Origin: Herbidospora solisilvae
Lineage (GTDB): Bacteria > Actinomycetota > Actinomycetes > Streptosporangiales > Streptosporangiaceae
Direction of reading: 5' to 3'
DNA: 64,000 nucleotides
NCBI RefSeq assembly: GCF_009901565.1
Contig: NZ_WXEW01000005.1
Span: 248,001 to 312,000 of the forward strand
Shown: positions 17,599-25,082 of the stretch, in pieces
Position numbering within the stretch: the stretch's first letter is position 1
Layout: every line of letters starts with the position of its first letter
Made by a program: the position numbers and the translations under genes
The notes under the pieces: model-generated
What the model saw: only the letters and a program-made list of their open reading frames with translations
The model's database searches: none
What the model was told of the DNA's origin: nothing

Positions 17599-17625
17599 AA
17601 CTACTTTCCATGTTGGCAAGTAGTT
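17599..17625. promoter_or_regulatory. Candidate operator AACTACTT-N11-AAGTAGTT
   Basis: A perfect 8-bp inverted repeat with an 11-bp spacer (17599-17606 and 17618-17625) lies 15 bp before the membrane protein start. The surrounding halves also form GGCAACTACTTTCC and GGCAAGTAGTTTCC. It is well placed for autoregulation by the winged-helix protein encoded two genes down. Confidence 0.5.
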
Positions 17626-17630
17626 TCCGG

Positions 17631-18230
17631 TCAGCAGGTGCCGAGCATGTCGCGGAGGGCCGACTTCTCCCTCGGGGTGACCGACAGGCGGTAGTGGTGT
17701 TTCACGGTGATCCAGTCGCGGGCGTACACGCACCAGTACGCCCGCACCGGAGGCCGCCAGTTGGCCGGGCTGTGGCCGCCCTTGGCCAGGTTGACCGCCT
17801 CGCTCACCGCGACCAGTTCGGGCCGGGTCAGGTCGTGGGCGAAGGCGTGCCGCCGGGCGGGGCTCCAGCGCCACGCCCCCGAGATCCACGCGTTGGCGAG
17901 CGGCACCACGTGGTCGACGTCGAGGTGCGCGGTGTCGGTCAGGGTCCGGTCGTCGTAGGGGCTGTACCAGCGCCCTTCGGTGCCGCCGCACTCCTCCCCG
18001 GTGCCGGGCGAGAGGTCGCTGCGCAGCAGGACCCGCTGGCGGGTGTCGCAACCCGCGACTCCGTCGCGCCGCCAGCCGGTCATGAACTTCGAGCGCTCGT
18101 AGCGGGCGAGGACCAGGGCGCTGGCGGGCTTCACCTGGAGCCGCTCCAGCGCCGTGCGGGCGGGGAGCGTGCCGGCCTGGGCCGGCAGGGTGGCGGAGAC
18201 GAGCAGGGCGGTCATGAGAACGGCGGTCAT
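17631..18230 (-). CDS. Secreted HNH-type nuclease (DUF1524-like)
   Basis: 199 residues with a signal peptide (TAVLMTALLVSATLPAQA). The catalytic core is DVDHVVPLANAW followed by an asparagine-rich turn (SEAVNLAKGGHSPANW) and a C-terminal WCVYARDWITVKHHY helix. This is the DUF1524/HNH family of exported actinobacterial nucleases. Cysteine pairs (GC..C, WC..TC) may form disulfides. A paralogue lies at 52090-52671. Substrate is predicted DNA or RNA, probably for nutrient scavenging. Confidence 0.83.
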   Translation of the reverse strand: MTAVLMTALLVSATLPAQAGTLPARTALERLQVKPASALVLARYERSKFMTGWRRDGVAGCDTRQRVLLRSDLSPGTGEECGGTEGRWYSPYDDRTLTDTAHLDVDHVVPLANAWISGAWRWSPARRHAFAHDLTRPELVAVSEAVNLAKGGHSPANWRPPVRAYWCVYARDWITVKHHYRLSVTPREKSALRDMLGTC

Positions 18231-18354
18231 GACCGAGGCGATACCCCGTGATTACTCAGAGTAGTCGGCTGGCCGTCCGGATCGGGCCGCGCTTTACGGT
18301 GCCCTCACAAGCTATCTTCTACATTGAGTAAAAGTTCAGTGGAGGGAGCGGGCC

Positions 18355-19047
18355 ATGGGGAATGTCCGTACCAAGGTCGCGGCGATGCGGGAGAAGGACC
18401 GGCGGGCCGCCGCCCAGCGCCGGGCGCGGCTGGTCTCGGTGGGTGTGGTCGGGCTGTTCGTCGTGGTCATCGCCGGGCTCCTGGTGTTCGACCGGGTCCA
18501 GACCGCCTCGGCCGACGGGAGTCACGTCCGGGAGGACAGCCACGTGTTGTCGAAGGCGGCCGACGGGAAGGTGACGCTGGTCGAGTTCCTCGACTTCGAG
18601 TGTGAGGCGTGCCGGGCCTACTTCCCGGTCGTGGAGGAACTGCGGAAGAAGTACGAGGGACGGGTCACGTTCGTGGCGCGCTACTTCCCGATCCCCAGCC
18701 ACTTCAACGCCGAACGCGCCGCCCGCGCGGTCGAGGCCGCCGCCCAGCAGGGGCGGTTCGAGGACATGTACAAGCGCATGTTCGAGACCCAGCAGCAGTG
18801 GGGCGAGAAGCGGGTGCCGGCCGACCCGCTGTTCCGGACCTTCGCCGAGGAGCTCAAGCTCGACCTGGCCGCCTGGGACAAGGCCTACGCCGACCCCGCC
18901 ACGCTGGCGCGCATCCGCAAGGACCAGTCCGACGGCGAGGCCTTGGGCGTGAGCGGCACGCCGACCTTCTTCCTCAACGAGCAGAAGATCCAGCCGGAGT
19001 CGGCTGAGGCGTTCGAGGCGGCGCTCGATGCGGCCCTGGCCGGTTGA
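18355..19047 (+). CDS. Membrane-anchored DsbA-like thiol-disulfide oxidoreductase
   Basis: 230 residues. One N-terminal membrane helix (LVSVGVVGLFVVVIAGLLVF) anchors a thioredoxin-fold domain outside the cell. The active site is CEAC in the context VEFLDFECEACRAYFP, with the cis-proline loop GVSGTPTFF. It would oxidise exported proteins. The next gene encodes a VKOR-type quinone-linked enzyme that would reoxidise it; the two overlap by 20 bp. The ribosome site GGAGGGAG precedes the ATG. Confidence 0.9.
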   Translation: MGNVRTKVAAMREKDRRAAAQRRARLVSVGVVGLFVVVIAGLLVFDRVQTASADGSHVREDSHVLSKAADGKVTLVEFLDFECEACRAYFPVVEELRKKYEGRVTFVARYFPIPSHFNAERAARAVEAAAQQGRFEDMYKRMFETQQQWGEKRVPADPLFRTFAEELKLDLAAWDKAYADPATLARIRKDQSDGEALGVSGTPTFFLNEQKIQPESAEAFEAALDAALAG

Positions 19048-19558
19048 CCGGGCCACCGCGAGGTGGTTGCTGGGCGGCGGCCTGATCGGGCTGGTCGCCG
19101 CGTTCGTCCTGACGGTCGAGAAGATCGCGCTGCTGAAGGACCCGTCGTACGTCCCGACGTGCAGCATCAACCCGCTGCTGTCGTGTGGCTCGATCATGAA
19201 GACGGCACAGGCCGAGGTGTTCGGCTTCCCGAACCCGCTGCTCGGGATCGCCGGGTTCGCCGTCGTGGCGTGCGTCGGGACGGTGCTGCTGACCGGCGCG
19301 GAACTGCCGTCGTGGTTCGGCTGGTCGGTGCGCGGCGGGTTGCTGCTCGGGCTGCTGTTCGTGCACTGGCTCATCTACCAGAGCCTGTACGTCATCGGCG
19401 CGCTCTGCCCCTACTGCATGGTCGTCTGGGCGGTCATGATCCCGATGTTCGTCTACGGCTGGTCGCGCAGCCCCTACCGGATCCTGATGGTGACGGCGTG
19501 GTACCTGCTGATCATCGCCCTGATCCTGCTCAGGTTCTGGAGTCTGGTACGCATGTGA
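19028..19558 (+). CDS. Vitamin K epoxide reductase (VKOR) family membrane protein
   Basis: 176 residues, four or five membrane helices. The active-site CPYC is in the last-but-one helix (VIGALCPYCMVVW), with the loop cysteines PTCSINPLLSCGSIM between helices 1 and 2, the standard VKOR pattern. It passes electrons from the DsbA-like partner to quinones. Its end overlaps the convergent M56 peptidase gene by 29 bp. A slightly later start is possible because of the 20-bp overlap with the dsbA-like gene. Confidence 0.9.
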   Translation: MRPWPVDRATARWLLGGGLIGLVAAFVLTVEKIALLKDPSYVPTCSINPLLSCGSIMKTAQAEVFGFPNPLLGIAGFAVVACVGTVLLTGAELPSWFGWSVRGGLLLGLLFVHWLIYQSLYVIGALCPYCMVVWAVMIPMFVYGWSRSPYRILMVTAWYLLIIALILLRFWSLVRM

Positions 19559-20480
19559 GCAGGTCGGCCGACGGGTGGCAGTCCCACACCAGCCACGGCG
19601 CGACCAGCACCGCCACCGGCCCGCTGAGCACGAGCAGCGCCGACGAGTAGACCAGCACCGACACCCACCACACCGCCTGACGGCCCCGGGCCAGCAGGCG
19701 GCGGACCCGCTCGACCACCCCGGCGTCGGCGACGCCCAGCCCGCCGGCGGGGGCCGGGGCCGTCATCGCGACCAGGGCGCGGGCCAGCGGGATCGGGTCG
19801 CGGGCGTGGTCGTCGGCGATCATCTCCAGCAGCACCGCCACGGCCTGCCGGGCGGTGCGGGCGAACGGCAACCAGGCGAACGCCTTGGCCAGCGCCACGA
19901 ACGGCAGCAGCACCAGATCGTGGCGGCCCTTCGCGTGGGCGCGTTCGTGTCTCAGCACGGCCTGGAGCTCGGCCGTCGACAACGAGTCGATGGCCCCCTG
20001 GCTGAGCACCACCCGGCCGCCCGCTCCCGGCACGCAGTAGGCGAGGCGGCGGGCGCTCGGGAGGACGTACACGTCGGAATCGGGGAGGTGCTCCGCCGCC
20101 ACGTCGACCAGCAGCCGCTGGCGGCGGCGTTCGGCCAGTGCGACCACGGCCGCCCTCGCCGTGTGGGCCGTCAGCCAGACCAGCACCCCGGCCGACCAGG
20201 CCAGCGCGGCGAACTCGGCCCAGCCCAGGCCGTGGAAGCCGTGCCCCCACGCCAGCTGGCGGACGAAGGTGTGCATGCCGTGCGGGAAGACGGCGTCGAG
20301 CGGGGCGACCGCCGCCACCAGCCCGGCGGTGATCACGCCGAGCCCGGCCGACAGGGCGACGGCCTGCCAGAGCGCCAGCGCCGCACGGGGGTGCCGCCAC
20401 GTCCATTCGGCCTTCGCCAGCCGCGACGCGAAGCTCATCGGCAGCAGCGCGACCAGGGCCGACAGTAACCACGGGGTCAT
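19530..20480 (-). CDS. M56-family (BlaR1-type) membrane metallopeptidase
   Basis: 316 residues. Several membrane helices flank a cytoplasmic zinc peptidase domain with HERAH (HExxH) and a downstream EMIADDHA segment supplying the third ligand. There is no C-terminal penicillin-binding sensor domain, so this is the short actinobacterial M56 form. Together with the BlaI-type repressor encoded just upstream (ATGA overlap) it forms a signal-controlled repressor system. Confidence 0.86.
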   Translation of the reverse strand: MTPWLLSALVALLPMSFASRLAKAEWTWRHPRAALALWQAVALSAGLGVITAGLVAAVAPLDAVFPHGMHTFVRQLAWGHGFHGLGWAEFAALAWSAGVLVWLTAHTARAAVVALAERRRQRLLVDVAAEHLPDSDVYVLPSARRLAYCVPGAGGRVVLSQGAIDSLSTAELQAVLRHERAHAKGRHDLVLLPFVALAKAFAWLPFARTARQAVAVLLEMIADDHARDPIPLARALVAMTAPAPAGGLGVADAGVVERVRRLLARGRQAVWWVSVLVYSSALLVLSGPVAVLVAPWLVWDCHPSADLLTCVPDSRT

Positions 20481-20830
20481 CGGGAGTCCCTCGCGTCGAG
20501 GGCCTCGCGTAGCGCCGCGGCGACCTCGGGGGAGACCGTGCCGACGAACCGCTGCACGGCCCCTTCGAGGTCGCCCGCCTCGTCGAGGGCGGCCCGCATC
20601 GCCTCGGCGACGACGGCGTCCTTGTCGACGGCGGCCCGGTAGAGGTGGGCGCGGCCGACCCGCTCACGGGACACCAGGCCCTTGCGGGTCAGCCGCACCA
20701 GCACGGTCAGGACCGTGGTGGTCGCCGGTTGCGACGGCAATTCCGCCGCCAGGTCGTGGGCGAAGACCCCGTCGGGGTGTTCCCACAGGGCGTCCATGAT
20801 CGAGCTCTCGAGAGTGCCCAGCCGTGCCAT
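20477..20830 (-). CDS. BlaI/MecI-family transcriptional repressor
   Basis: 117 residues. Winged-helix domain with LGTLESSIMDALW at the start and TTVLTVLVRLTRKGLVSRERVGRAHLY as recognition helix and wing, then a helical dimerisation tail. It is translationally coupled to the M56 peptidase, which by analogy with BlaR1/BlaI would cleave it on signal. No beta-lactamase gene lies next to it, so the regulon may be elsewhere or concern membrane homeostasis. Confidence 0.87.
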   Translation of the reverse strand: MARLGTLESSIMDALWEHPDGVFAHDLAAELPSQPATTTVLTVLVRLTRKGLVSRERVGRAHLYRAAVDKDAVVAEAMRAALDEAGDLEGAVQRFVGTVSPEVAAALREALDARDSR

Positions 20831-20857
20831 GCCCTACAGAGTACGCAAACCGGGTCT

Positions 20858-21466
20858 CTAGGCGGGGGCGCCGTCACCGGATCGGCGCACGCGGTAGCGC
20901 AGGTGCGTGACGCCGGTGCCCTCGACCACCCTGACCGGTCCCTCGAACTGGACCGGCGCGATGCCGAGGTCGGCGAACAGCGGGGTGCCGCCGCCGAGCA
21001 GCACCGGCACGAGCTCCACGCCGACCTCGTCCAGCAGCCCCGCCTCCAGCGCCTGGCGGGCCATCTGGCCGCCGTTGACCACGACGTCCTTGCCGCCCGC
21101 GAGCTCCTTCGCCTTCGCCACGGCCGCCTCGATGCCCTCGTCGACGAACACGAAGTTCGGCCGCTCCTCCGGGACGCGGTGCGTCAGCACGACCACCGGG
21201 ACGCCCATCGGGTGCATGCCGCCCCACGCGTCGGTCATGTCGTAGAGGTGACGGCCGACGACCAGGGCGCCGATGCCGCCGTGCTCCTCGGCCATCAGGT
21301 CGGCGCTGGCGCGCGACAGGCGCAGCGGCGGAACGTTCGGGCTGGCGCCGACGACCTCGACGTCGCCGTTGCCGTACCACTGGAACAGCAGGTCGAAGCC
21401 GCTGTCGCCCGGGCCGGCGATGAAGCCGTCGAGGGACATCGTGCCGCCGGTGATGACCTTGCCCAT
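20858..21466 (-). CDS. RibD C-terminal/dihydrofolate-reductase-like protein
   Basis: 202 residues. The start VITGGTMSLDGFIAGP and the internal GALVVGRHLYD and VVVNGGQMARQALEAGLLDE segments are diagnostic of the RibD_C/DHFR-like family common in actinomycetes. These bind NADPH; the natural substrate of the stand-alone members is usually unknown. A strong ribosome site (GAAGGAGA) precedes the ATG. It diverges from asparagine synthase across a 155-bp gap. Confidence 0.85.
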   Translation of the reverse strand: MGKVITGGTMSLDGFIAGPGDSGFDLLFQWYGNGDVEVVGASPNVPPLRLSRASADLMAEEHGGIGALVVGRHLYDMTDAWGGMHPMGVPVVVLTHRVPEERPNFVFVDEGIEAAVAKAKELAGGKDVVVNGGQMARQALEAGLLDEVGVELVPVLLGGGTPLFADLGIAPVQFEGPVRVVEGTGVTHLRYRVRRSGDGAPA

Positions 21467-21621
21467 TTTTGGTGTCTCCTTCGGATTCTTGGTCTTCCGT
21501 CAACGCGTCGTCCGGGTTGCCGTGGTTTCGACATCGGGTCTCCAAAAATTTTTTATCCGGGCATACCGGCCACCCGATCGGAGGTTGGCCCAGGTGTGCG
21601 AGCGATGGGGGGATCGGGAGC

Positions 21622-23460
21622 ATGTGTGGAATCACCGGCTGGGTGGACTACGAGCGCGATCTGACGGGAGCACGGGAGATCGCGCAGGCCATGACCGACA
21701 CGATGAGCTGCCGGGGGCCCGACGACGAGGGGCTCTGGCTCTCTCCGCACGCCGCGATCGGGCACCGGCGCCTCGCCATCATCGACCTCGCCGGAGGACG
21801 GCAGCCGATGATCGCCGAGGCCGACGGGCGCGACCTGGCGGTGCTCACCTACAGCGGTGAGGTCTACAACTTCCAGGAGCTCCGCGACGAGCTGGTCTCG
21901 CGGGGGCACTCGTTCCGGACGTACAGCGACACCGAAGTCGTGCTCCACGCCTACCTGGAGTGGGGCGAGGACCTCGCCGAACACCTGAACGGCATGTTCG
22001 CGTTCGCCGTCTGGGACACCCGGAAGGAGGAGCTGATCCTGGTCCGCGACCGGATGGGGATCAAGCCGCTCTACTACTACCCGACCCACGACGGGGTGCT
22101 GTTCGGATCGGAGCCGAAGGCGATCCTGGCCAACCCGATGGCCGAGCGGGTCGTCGACGCCGACGGGCTGCGCGAGATGCTCGCGTTCGTGAAGACGCCC
22201 GAGGTGGCGATCTTCAAGGGCATGTACGAGGTCCGCCCCGGCCAGATCGTCAAGATCCGCCGGGAGGGCGTCACCAAGCGCCGGTACTGGCGGCTCACGT
22301 CGTACGAGCACACCGACGACATCCCGGCCACGGTGCTGAACGTGCGCGGGCTGCTCGACGACATCATCGCCCGCCAGCTCATCAGCGACGTGCCGCTGTG
22401 CACGCTGCTGTCGGGCGGGCTCGACTCCAGCGCGGTGACCGCGCTGGCCGCGCACGACCTGAAGGCGCAGGGGCTCGGCAGGGTCCGGTCGTTCTCGGTC
22501 GACTTCACCGGCTACACCGAGAACTTCAAGCCCGACGCCGCCCGCTCGACACCCGACGGGCCCTACGCCCACGACCTGGTGCGGCACGTCGGGTCGGACC
22601 ACACCGACATCGTGCTCGACTCGGCCGACCTGATCGACCCGGCCGTCCGGGCGGCGGTGCTGCGCGCACGTGACCTGCCGGTCGGCATGGGCGACATGGA
22701 CACCTCGCTCTACCTGCTGTTCCGCGCGATCCGCAGCCACTCCACGGTGGCCCTGTCGGGTGAGTCGGCCGACGAGGTGTTCGGCGGCTACCAGTGGTTC
22801 CACGACCCGAAGGCCGTCAACGCCGACACCTTCCCGTGGCTGGCCGTCGGCGACGTCGTGGGCCAGCTGAACCTGGACCTGGTCGACCAGGACCTGCTGC
22901 GGATGCTCGACATCCCCGGCTACCAGGCCGACAGCTACCACGACGCGATGGCCGAGGTGCCGCGCGTTCCCGGCGAGACCGGGCTGCAGGCGCGGATGCG
23001 GGAGATCAGCTACTTCAACCTGACCCGGTTCGTGCAGATGCTGCTCGACCGCAAGGACCGCATGAGCATGGCCGTCGGGCTGGAGGTCCGCGTGCCCTTC
23101 TGCGACCACCGCCTCGTCACCTACGTCTTCAACGCGCCCTGGGCGATGAAGACGTTCGACGGCCGGGAGAAGAGCCTGCTCCGCGCGGCCTGCGCCGACA
23201 TCCTGCCCGACTCGATCCTGCGCCGGGTCAAGTCGCCCTACCCCTCGACGCAGGACCCGACCTACGGGGTCGCGCTCCGCGACGCCGCGCGCGAGCTGCT
23301 GCGCGGCGACTACCTGCCGAGCCAGGAGATCATGGACCTCGTCGACGCCCGCAGGCTGGTGAGCCGGTCCGACGGCCGGCCCCTGCCGAGGCCGCCGCTG
23401 GAGCGGCTGCTCCAGCTCGACGCCTGGCTGAAGGACTACGAGGTCAAGGTGAGCGTCTGA
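21622..23460 (+). CDS. asnB: Asparagine synthase, glutamine-hydrolysing
   Basis: 612 residues. Cys2 of MCGITGW is the glutaminase nucleophile, which fixes the start at 21622. The N-terminal Ntn domain includes SCRGPDDEG and the C-terminal synthetase domain has the PP-loop LLSGGLDSSA near residue 265 and the GESADEVFGGY motif. It forms asparagine from aspartate, glutamine and ATP, or may amidate another carboxylate as in some biosynthetic clusters. It stands alone here, and its end overlaps the convergent LPFTG gene by 17 bp. Confidence 0.93.
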   Translation: MCGITGWVDYERDLTGAREIAQAMTDTMSCRGPDDEGLWLSPHAAIGHRRLAIIDLAGGRQPMIAEADGRDLAVLTYSGEVYNFQELRDELVSRGHSFRTYSDTEVVLHAYLEWGEDLAEHLNGMFAFAVWDTRKEELILVRDRMGIKPLYYYPTHDGVLFGSEPKAILANPMAERVVDADGLREMLAFVKTPEVAIFKGMYEVRPGQIVKIRREGVTKRRYWRLTSYEHTDDIPATVLNVRGLLDDIIARQLISDVPLCTLLSGGLDSSAVTALAAHDLKAQGLGRVRSFSVDFTGYTENFKPDAARSTPDGPYAHDLVRHVGSDHTDIVLDSADLIDPAVRAAVLRARDLPVGMGDMDTSLYLLFRAIRSHSTVALSGESADEVFGGYQWFHDPKAVNADTFPWLAVGDVVGQLNLDLVDQDLLRMLDIPGYQADSYHDAMAEVPRVPGETGLQARMREISYFNLTRFVQMLLDRKDRMSMAVGLEVRVPFCDHRLVTYVFNAPWAMKTFDGREKSLLRAACADILPDSILRRVKSPYPSTQDPTYGVALRDAARELLRGDYLPSQEIMDLVDARRLVSRSDGRPLPRPPLERLLQLDAWLKDYEVKVSV

Positions 23461-23968
23461 ACCGGCGACGGGTCAGCACGATCAGCGCGGCGCCCTCCAG
23501 CGACGCGACCGCGCCCGCGAGGGCGAGGACCAGGAGGGCGTCGCCGTTCATCCCGGTGAAGGGCAACTCCTCGGGCTTGGCCCCGGTGACGGCGGAATCG
23601 CGGTCGGCCTGCGAATCACCGTGGACACCGGAATCACGCTCGGCCCGCGAATCCCCGTGAACGCCGGAATCGCGCTGTGCGCCGGAATCGCCGTTCACCC
23701 CGTAATTGCGGTTGATGTCCGAGTTGTCTGATCCGGTCTCGAAGTTCAGGCCGTCCACATTGCCCTGAATGCCGTCGACGTGATGGTTCACCGGCTTTCC
23801 CCGGTGCCCGTCCGGCTCGGCCGGGGGGTCCACGGGATCCGTGGTTCCGTCGGGGGGCAGCACCCTGATCGAGACCCCTGTCGAGCCCGGACCCTCCGTC
23901 GCCAGCGCGGCTGCCGGCGTGACGGCCGCGAACATCAGTCCCGCCAGCGCGGCGATGCTTTTTCTCAT
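23444..23968 (-). CDS. Small sortase-anchored (LPFTG) secreted protein with 12-residue repeats
   Basis: 174 residues. Signal peptide MRKSIAALAGLMFAAVTPAAALA; Pro/Asp-rich middle; about two and a half copies of a 12-residue repeat of the form DSGVHGDSRAER; then a cell-wall sorting signal LPFTG, a hydrophobic helix and the basic tail TRRRFRRSP. It would be linked covalently to peptidoglycan by a sortase not encoded here. It is divergent from the DUF916-like gene, and a small LPxTG protein is one expected component of Csc-type surface complexes. The start at 23968 was chosen for the signal peptide. Confidence 0.82.
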   Translation of the reverse strand: MRKSIAALAGLMFAAVTPAAALATEGPGSTGVSIRVLPPDGTTDPVDPPAEPDGHRGKPVNHHVDGIQGNVDGLNFETGSDNSDINRNYGVNGDSGAQRDSGVHGDSRAERDSGVHGDSQADRDSAVTGAKPEELPFTGMNGDALLVLALAGAVASLEGAALIVLTRRRFRRSP

Positions 23969-24099
23969 TTCTCCCCCGTATATCACTGCCCTCCGGCCCA
24001 TATACCCAATTGGGGGAAGTAAGGCGCATCGGGGGAAGCTTTACGGAATACCACCCCGCCGAAAACCATGAATGGAGAGTAGGAATCCACGGACGATCT

Positions 24100-24112
24100 A
24101 GAGCAGTGCTCT
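24100..24112. promoter_or_regulatory. 13-bp palindrome AGAGCAGTGCTCT in a divergent promoter region
   Basis: A perfect palindrome lies between the LPFTG gene (start 23968) and the DUF916-like gene (start 24165). The same 196-bp gap also holds a direct repeat GGGGGAAG at 24012 and 24031. It could be an operator for the surface-complex genes; no regulator is encoded next to it. Confidence 0.3.
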
Positions 24113-24164
24113 TGGCGGTCGATTGACTACCTTCTCGAATTGATCGCTATGGGGGGCATTGCGG

Positions 24165-25082
24165 ATGGTCAATTCGGTTCGGGGCGGCACGGCGGGATTC
24201 CTCGTCGTGTTGTGTCTTTTCTTGACCCAAGGCACACCGGTTCGGGCGGCCGAACCCGAGCCCGCCTTCTCGATGCAGGTCACGCCGACCCGGCTGGTCG
24301 TCCCGGCGGCGGGGACCTCCGAGCACCGGTTCGACGTGACCAACAAGGGCCGGGAGACGTTCCAGGTCACCGTCGAGAAATCCGACTTCGTCGCCGGTGA
24401 GTCGGGAGCGATGCGATTCCAGCCGGGCGCGCCCCACGCGGCGGCGGCCTGGGCCGAGGTGGAGCCGGCCCAGGTGACGGTGCCGCCGGGGGAGACCCGG
24501 CCGGTGACGCTGCGGGTGGTCGTGCCGGAGAGCCCGGAGCCCGGCGACCACCAGTTCGCGGTCATCTTCAAGGTTCCGGCGGCGAAGACCACGGCGAACA
24601 TCCGGATCAACCGGGGCATCGCCGCGCCGGTGTTCGTCACCGTGCCCGGGGCGATCGACAGGTCGGCCGAGGTCGCCGACCTCCAGGCGCCGGGGTTCGT
24701 GCTCGGCGGGCCGGTGCCGATCACCGCGCGGATCCGCAGCACCGGCACGGCGCACCGGGACTTCCGGGGGCTGGAGCGTCTCAAAATCCAGGCCGGCGGA
24801 TCGGAGCTGCCGTTCCCCGACTTCACGGTCGTGCGGGGTGCCACCCGCGAGGTGGCGGCCACCTGGGACCCGCCGCTCGTCTGCTTCTGCGACGTGACCG
24901 TGGCGGTCCCCGGGGGGAACACCCGGACGGTCCAGGTGGTCGTCTTCCCGCTGCACCTGGTCGTCGCTCTCGTCGCCGTCGTGATGGGCGGCGTGCTGAT
25001 CTGGGTCGTCGTCCGGCACCGGTACCGGCGCCGGGTCGAGTCGGCCGCGCGTGAGCTGGCGGGGAGTCGCAGCCGTGTTTAA
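24165..25082 (+). CDS. DUF916-like (WxL-interacting type) membrane-anchored surface protein
   Basis: 305 residues. A signal peptide ending in PVRAA is followed by a beta-sandwich domain of the type that opens DUF916 proteins (MQVTPTRLVVPAAGTSEHRFDVTNKG) and by a second Ig-like domain (VFVTVPGAIDRSAEVADLQ...). A C-terminal membrane helix (LVVALVAVVMGGVLIWVVV) and basic tail RHRYRRR anchor it. In Firmicutes such proteins bind WxL proteins and peptidoglycan. The ATG at 24165 follows GGGGGG; TTG at 24159 is less likely. It overlaps the giant surface protein gene by 8 bp, so the two are coupled. Confidence 0.68.
   Translation: MVNSVRGGTAGFLVVLCLFLTQGTPVRAAEPEPAFSMQVTPTRLVVPAAGTSEHRFDVTNKGRETFQVTVEKSDFVAGESGAMRFQPGAPHAAAAWAEVEPAQVTVPPGETRPVTLRVVVPESPEPGDHQFAVIFKVPAAKTTANIRINRGIAAPVFVTVPGAIDRSAEVADLQAPGFVLGGPVPITARIRSTGTAHRDFRGLERLKIQAGGSELPFPDFTVVRGATREVAATWDPPLVCFCDVTVAVPGGNTRTVQVVVFPLHLVVALVAVVMGGVLIWVVVRHRYRRRVESAARELAGSRSRV

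Noticed and set aside
20831-20857. BlaI operator upstream of the blaI-like gene
   Set aside because: Only a weak TAC-AGA-GTA symmetry is visible; it does not form a convincing operator.
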